Assembly (NCBI GenBank): GCA_004293645.1
Contig: REAB01000058.1
Coordinates: forward strand, 1-64,000
From: Cytophagia bacterium
GTDB lineage: Bacteria; Bacteroidota; Bacteroidia; Cytophagales; Spirosomataceae
Direction: 5' to 3'
DNA: 64,000 nucleotides
A program made the translations under genes and the position numbers. How positions within the stretch are numbered: the first letter of the stretch is position 1; every line of letters starts with the position of its first letter. Below are positions 54,744 through 64,000 of this stretch, piece by piece. The notes under the pieces are model-generated. The model was not told the origin of the DNA, searched no databases, and was given only the letters and a program-made list of their open reading frames with translations.

Positions 54744-56933
54744 GCCCGCTGCCAAGTCGGTAGTGTAAAAAACACTTTCCAAACTCAACTCGCGCACCGC
54801 GCTATTTTTGACCAATTGCCCCGCCACGTTGAGCAATTCTAACGTACCTAAACTGGGGACACGCACGTAAACAAACGCCTGAGCAGGGTTGGGATAAACC
54901 ACCATTTCGAGTGCGTCGGAGGTAGTAGGCAGTAGCTTGGGTGAAGTGTTTTTGAGCCACAACAGCCCGCCGTTGCGCGTACCGAGCAACAGTTCGGGTT
55001 GTTGGTCGCCGTCTAAGTCGCCCAACGCGGCTACCAGCCCTACGGTTGTTTTAAACGGCTCTGTTTTATTTAATAACTCATTAAAAATCAGACTATTGTA
55101 TAGTTTTATTGGCTCTTTCAATTGGGCAAAATCTTGATAAACTCCCAACGAACCCGATTGCCCGCTCACTATCAACTCAGGTTTTCGGTCGCCGTTTAAG
55201 TCGGCTACGGCAAATGAATGTACGTCAAAATCTATTTCAAAGCCACCCCACAGCTCGTTGGTCAATTCATAAACTGGCGCGGCGTTGGTACCCACGTTGC
55301 GGTGCAGTTCTACGTTGCCCGAGCCTTTGCCAATGAGCAAATCGTTGCGTCCGTCGGTGTCTATGTCATATACAAAAGCGGTTTCGCCGTTCACAAAATT
55401 TTCTGGCACGGGCAGTTGGCTGAGGCGGTCGGTGGTGAGCTGCATGGCGCGACCGCGCGGGGCGGTATTGGGCAAATAGCTAATCTGCATGCCCCGAAAA
55501 GTATGCGCCACGTAGCCGAAGTCGAGCGTACCGTCGTTGTTTACATCGGCAAAAAACGGTTTTACGTTGGTAATCAGCGCGGGTTGCTTGGGGTCGGTGC
55601 TGAGTTTGACCGCGATACCCAGAAAATCGGTAGAAATGAGCTTAAAGTGCGGCTTTGTGCGCGAACCAATGTTCTCAAAAAACCACACGCTGGCCTTGTA
55701 AGCTCCCGTTGCGTTGGTGCGTGCGCCCGCGTAGCCTACAAAGAGGTCGAGGTCGCCATCGCCGTCGTAGTCGGCCAGGGCGGGGGCGACATTTTCGCCG
55801 AGGTCGAGCATTTCATTTTGCAAAAAATCGGCCTGTTGATAGGTGTATTTGGGTATTTTTTCGGTGCCTTCATTTTTGTAAAACCAGTTTGATTGGGCAA
55901 AATTAACCAGACCGCCTTCATTGAAAGAAACGCTGGGCGAAGCCACCAAATCTTTGCGTCCGTCAAAGTCTAAATCTTCGACATAAACCGACGGAAAGAC
56001 GGCAAAATTGATGGGTTTATTGGCAGGAAACTGGGTGTCAAAACTTTTAATGACGGCCTCGAAGGTGTTGTTGGTACCGTTGGTGAGTTGTGCAATATTG
56101 GTACAAGTAACGTGGCCGTGCAGCAAGTCCACGAGGCCGTCGCCGTTTAAGTCGCCCGCCCAGAGCGAGTTGCCCGCGTGCAGCGTGCGGGCGGTGCGCC
56201 CCCCCGCACCTACGCCAATGCCGCAGTCTTGATTGAGCTTGAAATCGTTGCAGTGTTCTTTAAAAAAACGGCCCCAGCAGGTATTTACTTTTCGATACAA
56301 AAAAGGTTGTTTTTTACCGCGCTCCACGCTAAAATTTTGGTGGTATTCGATGCTATTCCCCGTAAAGTCAAACACAAAAATATCTAAGTCGCCGTCGGCA
56401 TCTAAATCAATGAGGGCGGGCAAATCGGAAGATTGAACGTACAAATTAATATTGCCCGAAAAGCCCTCGCTCATCAGCGGGTCGGCGATGAGTTGCCACG
56501 CAAATCCGTTGGAATGTGCCACATTTTTAAAAACCCGAATGCCTGCTATAGTGCTGGTAAAGAGGTCTTTACGTCCGTCCAAATCGTAATCAACGAGCAG
56601 TACCCAATTTTGTAAATCAGTTGGAAAAAGTACTTCGTAGCGCGGGGCGTGCTGCCACACGTAGCCATTGCCCTGTGGCACGGCCAAGTACGTACTCAAG
56701 CGCCTGCCCGCGCGGTCAAACACCACAAGGTCTTCTTGGGCATCGTCGTTGAGGTGCATTTTTGAATACTGCCCGCTGTTGATTCCGCCCGCCCATGGGT
56801 TGCGCAGGGTTTTGCCGTTTAAGGTCATTTGAGCGGCATTGTCCCACTTAAAACTGTAGGTTTGGGCGTGACTTTTGTTGCCAAAAATCAGCAAAAACCA
56901 CACCGCCCACAATGGAAACAAACGTAATGACAT
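54675..56933 (-). CDS. FG-GAP repeat protein with type IX secretion sorting domain
   Basis: This secreted protein has a signal peptide (LFPLWAVWFLLIFGNKSHAQ) and many FG-GAP/VCBS calcium-binding repeats. Examples are DLDADGDLDIFVFDF, DLNGDGLVDLLHGH, DYDGDGDLDLFVGY and DLNGDRKPELIVSGQ. The C-terminal 80 residues form a T9SS type A sorting domain (VVYPNPAQAFVYVRV then GLYFVRFT and KVLI). It is thus exported by the PorSS and cleaved or anchored at the surface. Repeat proteins like this often bind ligands or surfaces. The ATG at 56933 gives the good signal sequence; the frame before it is spacer. Confidence 0.9.
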   Translation of the reverse strand: MSLRLFPLWAVWFLLIFGNKSHAQTYSFKWDNAAQMTLNGKTLRNPWAGGINSGQYSKMHLNDDAQEDLVVFDRAGRRLSTYLAVPQGNGYVWQHAPRYEVLFPTDLQNWVLLVDYDLDGRKDLFTSTIAGIRVFKNVAHSNGFAWQLIADPLMSEGFSGNINLYVQSSDLPALIDLDADGDLDIFVFDFTGNSIEYHQNFSVERGKKQPFLYRKVNTCWGRFFKEHCNDFKLNQDCGIGVGAGGRTARTLHAGNSLWAGDLNGDGLVDLLHGHVTCTNIAQLTNGTNNTFEAVIKSFDTQFPANKPINFAVFPSVYVEDLDFDGRKDLVASPSVSFNEGGLVNFAQSNWFYKNEGTEKIPKYTYQQADFLQNEMLDLGENVAPALADYDGDGDLDLFVGYAGARTNATGAYKASVWFFENIGSRTKPHFKLISTDFLGIAVKLSTDPKQPALITNVKPFFADVNNDGTLDFGYVAHTFRGMQISYLPNTAPRGRAMQLTTDRLSQLPVPENFVNGETAFVYDIDTDGRNDLLIGKGSGNVELHRNVGTNAAPVYELTNELWGGFEIDFDVHSFAVADLNGDRKPELIVSGQSGSLGVYQDFAQLKEPIKLYNSLIFNELLNKTEPFKTTVGLVAALGDLDGDQQPELLLGTRNGGLLWLKNTSPKLLPTTSDALEMVVYPNPAQAFVYVRVPSLGTLELLNVAGQLVKNSAVRELSLESVFYTTDLAAGLYFVRFTGIGGLQATRKVLINP

Positions 56934-57006
56934 AAAGGGGTTTGTTTTTGGGAATATTCTCCAAACCATTAACGACAAATGGCCTGCCAATAGTGTAGCC
57001 GCTTTT

Positions 57007-59472
57007 TTATCTTCGTTTTTTGGCTTTGGCGGCGGCCACTATCTGCCGCTGCTTGGCTTCGGTACTGCGCTGACCACCACGGTTTGGCTGGGTGTTCATG
57101 AGATTTTTGATGGACCGCCCCGTGCCAGCAAGCTCCAAATCTATGCTACGGCGGCTGAGGTTGATGTCTTTGACGCGCACTTTTAACGCTCCACCAAAAG
57201 CGTATATTTTTTTGCTTCGCTGCCCTACAATGCGGTAGTTTTCTTTGTCGAGTTCGTAATAGTCGTCGTTGAGGTCGTTCATGCGTATCATGCCTTCGCA
57301 GGAGGTTTCGGTTATTTCTACAAAAATTCCGAACTCCGTTACGCCCGTGATGATGCCGTCCCAGATGCGGTCGGGCTCCATTTTGGACATAAACTCCACT
57401 TGTTTGTATTTAATAGAAGCGCGTTCGGCATCGGTAGCGAGCTTTTCGCGCTCAGACGAGTGCTTGCAGGCGGCCTCCAAAGCCAAGCTATCTGACGACT
57501 TGCCTTTGTCTATGTAATGTTGCAATAAGCGGTGGGCCAGCACGTCGGGGTAGCGGCGAATGGGCGATGTAAAGTGCGAATAGCGCCGAAATGCCAAGCC
57601 AAAATGCCCCAAGTCTTGGGTGCTGTAACGGGCTTTGGCCATGGTTCTGACGGCGAGTTGTTCCAACACATTTTGCTCGGGTCGGCCTTCGATTTTACTG
57701 AGCAGGCCATTCAACGAACTGGACACGCTGTTTTGGTCGGTTACGGTCATTCCGTAGCCCAATTTGGTGGCAAAAGCCGCAAAAATGCGCAGTCTTTCCA
57801 TGTCGGGCGCTTCGTGCACGCGGTAAATCATGGTGTTGCCTGGGTTGGCTTTACCGTGGGCAAACTCGGCCACGCGCTTGTTGGCCAGCAACATAAACTC
57901 TTCAATGAGCTTGTGGGCATCTTTGCGCACTTTTTGGTAAAGGCCAATGGGTGAGCCGTTTTCGTCGAGTTTAAACTTCACTTCAACGCTCTCAAAATTG
58001 ATGGCTCCCTGCGCAAAACGCTTATCTCGCAGTTGGTGCGCCAAGCCATTGAGGAGGGTGAGGGTTTGAGGGTAGTTGGCGAGTTTTGAGTTTTGAGTTG
58101 TTGAGTTGTTGAGTTGTTGGGGGTTGAGTTTTGAGTTATTGGGGGTTGAGTGTTGATTTGTTGAGTGTTGAGTGTTGAATATTGAATATTGAGTGTTGAG
58201 TGTTATTTGTTCATTGTTATTTGTTAATTGCTCACTGTTATTTGTTATCTGTTCCCTGTTATTTGTTATCTGCTCAATGACTTCCTGCGCTTCTTCGTAG
58301 CTAAAACGGCGGTCGGAGTGAATGATGGTGCGGCCAAACCATTCTTTGACAATTTGGGCATTGGGAGTCATTTCAAAAACCGCCGAAAACGTGAGTTTGT
58401 CTTCGTTGGGCCGCAGCGAGCAGAGATTGTTCGATAGTTTTTCGGGGAGCATGGGCACGGTGCGGTCCACCAAATAAACCGACGTAGCGCGGGCGTACGC
58501 CTCACGTTCGAGGGCGGTGTTGGGCTTTACGTAGTGCGACACATCGGCAATGTGTACACCAATTTCGTAGTTGCCATTTTCTAAATATTGCACCGAAAGC
58601 GCGTCGTCAAAATCTTTGGCATCGGCGGGGTCGATGGTGAAAGTTAGTACGGAGCGCATATCGCGGCGGCGGGCTATTTCGGCTTCTTCAATAATGGTAG
58701 AGATGGCTTCCGACTCGCGCTCCACATCTTCGGGAAACTTGTAGGGCAACCTAAACTCGGCCAAAATAGCGTGCATTTCGGCGTTGTTATCGCCTACATT
58801 GCCCAATATTTCTATTATTTCGCCTTCCATAAACTGCCCTTGTTTGGGCCACTGCGCCACTTTTACAATTACTTTTTGGTTGGGTTTGGCATTGAGAATC
58901 TTCTCTTGGGGGACTAAAATATGCTCATAAATGCGGCGGCTGTCGAGTTCAACTACCCCGTAGTTGGGCCATTGGTCAAAAATACCCACAAACTCAGTGC
59001 GGCCTCTTTCCAAGATTTTCTCCACGCGCCCTTCGCGTTTTTTACTGTTTCGGTTGTTGCTAAAAACCTTCACTTGCACCAAATCGCCGTCAATGGCCGT
59101 GCGGAGGTTGTCGCTATCTACTTTGACATCGCCGCCACCGTCTTCCATGAGCACAAAGGCGTAGTTTTTGTGAACGTGCTCCACGCGCCCCACGAGCTGA
59201 TTGGCCGCAGGATTGACCACAAAGCGACCGTCGGCGGTTCGGTTAATGATTTTTTCGGTAGTGAGTTCTTCGAGTATGCCCGTCAATATTAGTTGCAGGC
59301 GTTCGTCGAAGGCATCAAAATGGTCAAGAATATCTTGGCGACTGAAAGATCGTTCGTCGTTTATTTCAAAAAAAGTAGCGAGTTCTGACTTTAATTCTTC
59401 CACAAAAGATACCACCGTGCGGGGGCGTTTAGCGGAGCGGCTGTTGGCTGGTTGGTTATTTTTTTTCTTCAT
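57007..59472 (-). CDS. rnr: Ribonuclease R with repeat-derived insertion
   Basis: This processive 3'-5' exoribonuclease degrades structured RNA. Order of domains: an N-terminal helical domain, two cold-shock/OB folds (RVEHVHKNYAFVLMEDGGG), the RNB catalytic domain with TIDPADAKDFDDALSV (metal-binding Asps), HFTSPIRRYPDVLAHRLL near the end, and an S1 domain (WDGIITGVTEFGIFVEITE) followed by a lysine-rich tail. Within the RNB domain, residues 400-463 or so are replaced by a Q/N/T-rich stretch made of simple repeats, absent from ordinary RNase R. The reading frame stays open, so the protein probably remains functional. Confidence 0.94.
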   Translation of the reverse strand: MKKKNNQPANSRSAKRPRTVVSFVEELKSELATFFEINDERSFSRQDILDHFDAFDERLQLILTGILEELTTEKIINRTADGRFVVNPAANQLVGRVEHVHKNYAFVLMEDGGGDVKVDSDNLRTAIDGDLVQVKVFSNNRNSKKREGRVEKILERGRTEFVGIFDQWPNYGVVELDSRRIYEHILVPQEKILNAKPNQKVIVKVAQWPKQGQFMEGEIIEILGNVGDNNAEMHAILAEFRLPYKFPEDVERESEAISTIIEEAEIARRRDMRSVLTFTIDPADAKDFDDALSVQYLENGNYEIGVHIADVSHYVKPNTALEREAYARATSVYLVDRTVPMLPEKLSNNLCSLRPNEDKLTFSAVFEMTPNAQIVKEWFGRTIIHSDRRFSYEEAQEVIEQITNNREQITNNSEQLTNNNEQITLNTQYSIFNTQHSTNQHSTPNNSKLNPQQLNNSTTQNSKLANYPQTLTLLNGLAHQLRDKRFAQGAINFESVEVKFKLDENGSPIGLYQKVRKDAHKLIEEFMLLANKRVAEFAHGKANPGNTMIYRVHEAPDMERLRIFAAFATKLGYGMTVTDQNSVSSSLNGLLSKIEGRPEQNVLEQLAVRTMAKARYSTQDLGHFGLAFRRYSHFTSPIRRYPDVLAHRLLQHYIDKGKSSDSLALEAACKHSSEREKLATDAERASIKYKQVEFMSKMEPDRIWDGIITGVTEFGIFVEITETSCEGMIRMNDLNDDYYELDKENYRIVGQRSKKIYAFGGALKVRVKDINLSRRSIDLELAGTGRSIKNLMNTQPNRGGQRSTEAKQRQIVAAAKAKKRR
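58085..58272. repeat. In-frame simple-sequence repeat tract inside rnr
   Basis: On the coding strand three 21-bp units encode QITNNRE, QITNNSE and QLTNNNE. Shorter AACACTCAAC-like and CAACAACT-like units follow. Comparable repeats are common as spacers in this phylum. The tract adds about 62 residues of low complexity. Confidence 0.85.
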
Positions 59473-59619
59473 TTCGATATTTCCTTGCGCTGTACTGCTG
59501 TTTTTAGGTGCGCTATATTGTTTAAACGCTTAAATGACGGGCGTAGTTTCGTGTACGTTCGCGTTGTTCTTTTGTCCACTTAGTAACGAGGCTGGATTCA
59601 AGTCATAAATGCAATAGAT

Positions 59620-59665
59620 AAATCAAAAAGTGATGAGTAGAAAACTACCCATCACTTTTTGATTT
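59620..59665 (-). terminator. Terminator after the BNR/VPS10-like gene
   Basis: AAATCAAAAAGTGATG / CATCACTTTTTGATTT (16 bp) with an inner GTAG/CTAC pair lies between the two minus-strand genes. The long A/T-rich stem ends transcription before rnr. Confidence 0.75.
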
Positions 59666-59736
59666 ACTCATTATAAAATACTGACAATCAGAGCTTTAAT
59701 ATATCATAAACTGTAATTTATTGACCGTAAACTACA

Positions 59737-62700
59737 CTAATTTACGTTAATAGCCTTGATGTCGGCTTGGCGTACGGCTTCGTTAAAAGCGGGCACTTCT
59801 TTGCTCAACACGCTGCGGAGTTTTTCGAGTTGCTGGTCTATCTTGTTGGCCAAATCTTGGTAAGCCTCTTGCGATGCCTTAGTAGGCCGCGCATCGGCCG
59901 CCGAAACAGCACTGCCTACGCCCGCCAGTTTGTCGTTGAGCTGAATGGCAAAATTGAGTGCGTCTTGACTTGCCTTCGACTTGGGCTGCATGAGCGTACT
60001 TTCAATTTTATCCATTTCTTCGAGCATCGGTTTTACTTGTTTTTTCAATCGGTTGGCCAAGGCGGTATCTTTCACGGCTTTCATGTAGCCCCCAATCTCC
60101 TCGCGCACCTTCCTGATTTGGTTCACGCCTTTGTGGTTTTCGGAGAGTTTTTTGTTAATTTTTAACAACAAATCAAACTGCTCTTTAAACTCCGCGTCGG
60201 TGATTTTGACGCGTGGGTCTTTCAAAATGTCAAATTCTTGCTCTTTTATCACCGTTTTGCCCATCAGCAAGCGCACTTTGTATTTGCCAGGCACTACTTT
60301 GGGGCCAATTGTTGAGCCACTCCACATGATATTCACGCCGTCCACGGCGGTGGCATCGGGGTAACGCATATCCCACAAAAACGTGTTCATGCCCGCCTTC
60401 GTGGCCAGCACATCGGCACGTTTTTGCTTGGGGTTTTCGTAAAATTCGCGGGCTACTTTTACTTCTTCGCCTTTCTTGTCTTTTTTGTTCGAATAAGAAA
60501 TAATGGTGTCGCCGCTCATGGTCAGAAACTGCAACCGCAGCTCATCTTTGGGTTGGTCTTTCAAATAATACCGCACCAGGGTGCCGTTGGGGGCATTTTC
60601 GCCTTCGGTTAGGTTTTCATCAATCACAAAACGACCACCGCCCACCATGCGATACGAGTGGCGTGGTTTGTAAAGGTGTGCATCGGCAGTTACTTGGTTG
60701 TCCATTATTTCGTGCAGTGGCGTAAGGTCGTCCAGCACCCAAAAACTACGCCCGTGAGTGGCCAATATGAGGTCTTTTTCGCGCTTCTGAATCACCAAAT
60801 CGTGAATGGGCGTGAGGGGCAAATTGAGTTGTAATTTTTGCCAATTATCGCCATCGTTGAACGACACATATACCCCACGCTCCGTACCCGCGTAGAGTAA
60901 GCCGCGCTTGTTGGGGTCTTCGCGCACCACCCGCGTCCATTCGTTATCAGGAATTCCTTGCGTGATGAGCGTCCAAGTCTTGCCGTAGTCGGTGGTTTTA
61001 AACAAATACGGTTTGTGGTCGTTGAGTTTGTAGCGGGTAGCGGCCAAATAGGCTTTGCCTTTGTCAAAACGCGACGTTTCGAGCAGGCTCATCATGGCAA
61101 ACTCACCGAGCATAGTTTGGGGTGGCGTTACGTTTGCCCAATTTTTGCCCGCGTCGCGGCTTATATGCACCATGCCATCGTCGGAGCCAGTCCAATAAAC
61201 GCCCTTTTCGTGTTCACATTCGGCAAAAGTAAAAATGGTGGCGTAGGTTTCGGCCCCCGTTTGGTCTTTGCTGATGGGGCCGCCCGTAGAGCCGAGCGTA
61301 GCAGGGTCGTGGCGCGTTAAATCGGGGCTTATTACCTCCCAACTGTGGCCGTAGTCGGTGGTTTTATGCACAAATTGCGACGTAGCAAAGAGGGTTTTGG
61401 GGTCGTGTGGACTAAACACAATGGGGTAAGTCCACTGAAAACGGTACTTACGCTCGCTCGAAGGCGCGCCCATAAAATACTCGGGATACACGTTGATAAC
61501 TTGCTCTTGGTTGGTGCGTTTGTCTTGGCGCGTGAGCAGGCCGTCATAACTGCCGCCAAACGTAACCATGGGGTCGAGTGGGTCGGCGGCAATGTAGCCC
61601 GACTCACCGCCCGCCACCGTGTACCAATCGCGGAGGCCAATGTTGTTGTCGTCCGAGCGGCTGGCAATGCGCTTGGCGGAGTTATCTTGCTGTGCGCCAT
61701 ATACATTGTACGGAAAATCGTTGTCCACCGACACGTGGTAAAACTGCGACGTGGGCAGGTCTAATTCGGTAAATGTGTTGCCGTCGTCGTAGGTTACTTC
61801 GCCGCCGCCGTCGTCGCCCACGATATAGTTGGCGGGGTTGGCGGGGTTTATCCACACGTCGTGGGTGTCGCCGTGGTGCACATTGATGCGCTGAAACGTT
61901 TTACCGCCATCTTTCGATTTAAAGGCATTGACGTTCAAAACGATGATATTATTGTCGTTTTTGGGGTCCACAGCTACGTTCATATAATACCACGGACGTT
62001 GTTTGAGCATGGCGGCATCGTTGATGAGCGCCCAAGTTTCTCCGCCGTCTTCGGAGCGATACAAGCCCCCTTTTTCTTTGTTTTCAATCATGGCATACAC
62101 GCGCTGCGGGTTGGAGGCCGACACCGCCAGTCCCATTTTGCCGAGCAAACCTTTGGGTAGGCCTGGATTTTTTGAAATGAGTTTCCAGGTGTCGCCGCCG
62201 TCGGTCGATTTATAAAGCCCACAGCCCAGGCCGCCGCTGCTCATCATGTGGTGATTTCTGAACGACTGCCACGTGGCTGCGTACAAAATATTGGCATTGG
62301 TAGGGTCAAAAACCACATCTACTGCGCCCGTGCTGTCGTTTTTGGCCAATACTTGCTGCCAAGATTTGCCGCCATCTTTCGACCGATACACGCCCCGCTC
62401 TTTGTTGGGTGCCCAATGGTTGCCCAGTGCGGCCACAAAAAGCACGTCGGCATTGCGTGGATGCACGCTGATTTTGGCAATGGCGTTGGTAGCTGCCAGC
62501 CCCAAATGCTGCCAAGATTTCCCGCCGTCGGTAGATTTGTACATGCCATCGCCGTACGAAATATTGCCCCGAATGTCGGTTTCGCCCATACCCGCATAGA
62601 CCACGTTGGGGTCAGACTCGGCCACCGCCAACGCGCCCACCGAACTCGATTTGAAAGTACTGTCCGAAACAGGAACCCAGTTGTTGCCGCCGTCGGTAGT

Positions 62701-62967
62701 TTTCCAGACGCCACCGCCCGTAGTCCCAAAATAATAGACCAGCGGCTGCCCCACCACACCCGACACCGCCAGCGACCGTCCGCCCACAAACGGGCCAATA
62801 TTGCGGTAGCGCAGGGCGTTAAAAAGTTGGGCGTTTCGCGCGGTGGTGGGCGCATTTAAGTTGGCCGAAACGGGTGCAGATGCGCTGTTTTTTTTCTTTT
62901 GGGCCAAAAGCGGCGGCGCAAAAAGCACCAGCAATGCAAAAATGAAGGTTAAGTAGGGTTTTAACAT
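59737..62967 (-). CDS. Large exported BNR/VPS10-like beta-propeller protein
   Basis: This 1076-residue protein has a signal peptide (FIFALLVLFAPPLLAQ). A large propeller of BNR/Asp-box repeats follows, at least nine clear copies of the S/T-x-D-G-G-x-x-W kind (KTTDGGNNW, KSTDGGKSW, RSKDGGKSW, KSTDGGDTW, RSEDGGETW and others). This matches the YVTN/WD40/BNR sialidase-like and sortilin (VPS10) N-terminal families. The C-terminal 300 residues hold an Ig-like part (GKYKVRLLMGKTVIKEQEF) and a helical end. Sialidase catalytic residues were not identified, so it is probably a binding or peptidase-like surface protein, not a glycosidase. Confidence 0.88.
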   Translation of the reverse strand: MLKPYLTFIFALLVLFAPPLLAQKKKNSASAPVSANLNAPTTARNAQLFNALRYRNIGPFVGGRSLAVSGVVGQPLVYYFGTTGGGVWKTTDGGNNWVPVSDSTFKSSSVGALAVAESDPNVVYAGMGETDIRGNISYGDGMYKSTDGGKSWQHLGLAATNAIAKISVHPRNADVLFVAALGNHWAPNKERGVYRSKDGGKSWQQVLAKNDSTGAVDVVFDPTNANILYAATWQSFRNHHMMSSGGLGCGLYKSTDGGDTWKLISKNPGLPKGLLGKMGLAVSASNPQRVYAMIENKEKGGLYRSEDGGETWALINDAAMLKQRPWYYMNVAVDPKNDNNIIVLNVNAFKSKDGGKTFQRINVHHGDTHDVWINPANPANYIVGDDGGGEVTYDDGNTFTELDLPTSQFYHVSVDNDFPYNVYGAQQDNSAKRIASRSDDNNIGLRDWYTVAGGESGYIAADPLDPMVTFGGSYDGLLTRQDKRTNQEQVINVYPEYFMGAPSSERKYRFQWTYPIVFSPHDPKTLFATSQFVHKTTDYGHSWEVISPDLTRHDPATLGSTGGPISKDQTGAETYATIFTFAECEHEKGVYWTGSDDGMVHISRDAGKNWANVTPPQTMLGEFAMMSLLETSRFDKGKAYLAATRYKLNDHKPYLFKTTDYGKTWTLITQGIPDNEWTRVVREDPNKRGLLYAGTERGVYVSFNDGDNWQKLQLNLPLTPIHDLVIQKREKDLILATHGRSFWVLDDLTPLHEIMDNQVTADAHLYKPRHSYRMVGGGRFVIDENLTEGENAPNGTLVRYYLKDQPKDELRLQFLTMSGDTIISYSNKKDKKGEEVKVAREFYENPKQKRADVLATKAGMNTFLWDMRYPDATAVDGVNIMWSGSTIGPKVVPGKYKVRLLMGKTVIKEQEFDILKDPRVKITDAEFKEQFDLLLKINKKLSENHKGVNQIRKVREEIGGYMKAVKDTALANRLKKQVKPMLEEMDKIESTLMQPKSKASQDALNFAIQLNDKLAGVGSAVSAADARPTKASQEAYQDLANKIDQQLEKLRSVLSKEVPAFNEAVRQADIKAINVN

Positions 62968-63371
62968 AATTTAGATGTATAAATTTTCGGTTGCAAAAAT
63001 TAAATTTCAAAAAGGCCATCAAAGATACCACTTAAATAAGTAGTTGCGCATATTTAATTGGTGGCACGACTATTACTCAAGACGCCTTTATTCAGCGTAT
63101 TAAATCAGTCGTGCCACCAATAATCATATAATTGCAGCGGCGAACCATAATTTTACTCAACTACTTACGCTCAAAAATGCGTATAATTTAGAACATAATT
63201 TTGTGTTTTGGCAAAAATACGACTTTTTGCTCCGCGTGAATTTTGGCAAAGTGGGACAAAAATAGTTTTGCAACGGAAAGTTTACGGTAAGATGCGTTTT
63301 ACGAGAAGCTCAAACGTTGATAAAAATTGCCGTGATTTTCAGCGTATTTCTACGTGTTTTTTGCCAGCGTT
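62968..63371. other. Intergenic region with nested inverted repeats
   Basis: About 400 bases without a gene. The left part holds a possible -7 box (TATCTTTG on the minus strand, 63020-63027) for the BNR gene. The middle holds the inverted-repeat element listed separately. In 63180-63371 nothing beyond A/T-rich sequence was seen. Confidence 0.6.
63038..63167. repeat. Nested inverted-repeat element (about 130 bp)
   Basis: Inner arms ATTGGTGGCACGACT / AGTCGTGCCACCAAT (63057-63071 and 63107-63121) are perfect. An outer pair TAAGTAGTTG / CAACTACTTA (63037-63046 and 63158-63167) is also perfect. No gene lies inside. The shape suggests a small non-autonomous element. Confidence 0.65.
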
Positions 63372-64000
63372 TTAAATATCAATTCCATTTTTTTTTCCCA
63401 CCGACCGAATATACCCTGCCGCTTGTTGGTAGGCTACTGCGGTGTCTAGGTGTTCCATCATGAGCGGCACGTCGTTGAGTTTGCTGAGTTCGGTCAAAAA
63501 AGCGGAGTAGTCCATTTGCCCCAGTCCAGGGCGACACTCCACCAATTGAGGCGTATATACGTCGTCTTTCAAGATAATGTCTTTGCCGTGGCAACTTTTA
63601 ATGTAAGGCCCCAGTTTTTTGAAACAGTCTTTGATTAAATCGCGGTTTTGAAAAAAACTACGGGGGCTCGAAATAATATTCATGGGGTCTAAATGCACCG
63701 CAAACCGATTGTGATTGACCGCTTTAAGTAAACGCAGGTAAGTATCAATCGAATCTGGAAAGCTCCACGGCATGAGTTCGAGCGTGAAATAAGTGCGCGT
63801 AGGATTAACAGCCTTGATAATGCGCCGAGTTACGTCCACTACCTGCTCAAAAGTAGCTTCCGTCAAGTTGTCAGGGTGTGGGCCAGCCCATTTGACGGGG
63901 TTTTTAGAACCGCTGATGTTTACACAACAGCGGGCTTCGATGGCATCGGCCAGTGCCAACGAATCTACGCACTTATTGAAAGCCAAACGGGCCGTTTCGG
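63372..64000 (-). CDS. Sugar phosphate isomerase/epimerase (TIM barrel), 5' end missing
   Basis: The frame is open to the window edge, so the first part of the protein is outside. The visible C-terminal 209 residues belong to the xylose-isomerase-like TIM-barrel family: GSKNPVKWAGPHPDNLT, FTLELMPWSFPDSIDTYLRL (metal-binding Glu), AVHLDPMNIISSPRSFF (Asp), IKSCHGKDIIL (His) and MEHLDTAVAYQQ near the end (Glu). These fit a four-ligand metal site. The family isomerises or epimerises sugars, often inositol or hexose derivatives. The substrate cannot be told from this part. Confidence 0.85.
   Translation of the reverse strand, partial: ETARLAFNKCVDSLALADAIEARCCVNISGSKNPVKWAGPHPDNLTEATFEQVVDVTRRIIKAVNPTRTYFTLELMPWSFPDSIDTYLRLLKAVNHNRFAVHLDPMNIISSPRSFFQNRDLIKDCFKKLGPYIKSCHGKDIILKDDVYTPQLVECRPGLGQMDYSAFLTELSKLNDVPLMMEHLDTAVAYQQAAGYIRSVGKKNGIDI

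Overview
The window reads as a chromosomal segment of a Bacteroidota bacterium, most likely of the Cytophagales/Spirosomataceae type (the lineage is inference). Supporting signs are SusC/CarboxypepD-type TonB receptors paired with DUF4249 lipoproteins, a type IX secretion C-terminal sorting domain, DUF4296, PorT-like and LytTR proteins, promoters of the TTTG-N19/20-TAnnTTTG class, and mostly A-rich rather than Shine-Dalgarno start contexts. No rRNA, tRNA or CRISPR array was seen.

Layout. 1-3.6 kb: a transposase remnant, an M1 peptidase and an Rpn-family nuclease. 4.1-8.1 kb: a TonB receptor/DUF4249 pair split by a low-GC two-gene module. 8.1-12.5 kb: an APH-like kinase, a secreted FKBP isomerase and a C-terminal processing protease. 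12.5-14 kb: leuA (minus) with a complete peptide-dependent attenuator, including a 17-residue leader peptide with a Leu run. 14-17 kb: a decayed GT11 fucosyltransferase, a GDPD and a GH3-family protein. 17-19.5 kb: a low-GC restriction-modification pair (Dcm-like methylase and MvaI/BcnI-like nuclease, probably CCWGG). 19.5-26 kb: SGNH hydrolase, GT4, sulfatase and a cytochrome/DUF1549/DUF1553 protein. 26-34 kb: clpB, a TlpA-like thiol protein, a low-GC GT39, an SMP-30-like lactonase and a GT9. 34-38 kb: dnaB carrying two inteins. 38-45.6 kb: a second TonB receptor/DUF4249 locus with TPR and LytTR genes, a PorT-like barrel and agmatine deiminase.

45.8-51.8 kb is the most distinctive region. 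It is a minus-strand cluster of two small double-glycine precursor peptides, a CPBP membrane protein, an HlyD-type adaptor and a C39-peptidase ABC exporter. A consensus promoter drives the peptides. Direct repeats of about 0.32 kb, carrying parts of an XRE regulator and a DUF4296 gene, flank the cluster. This looks like a complete and possibly mobile class II bacteriocin (or peptide signal) system.

51.7-64 kb: DUF4296, DUF58, RidA, a polytopic membrane protein, a T9SS-exported FG-GAP protein, RNase R, a large BNR/VPS10-like protein and a partial TIM-barrel epimerase.

A recurrent theme is repeat DNA inside genes. Two 57-bp palindromes of one family lie in frame in clpB and in the ABC exporter. 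A simple-repeat tract lies in frame in RNase R, and several other long palindromes lie between genes.
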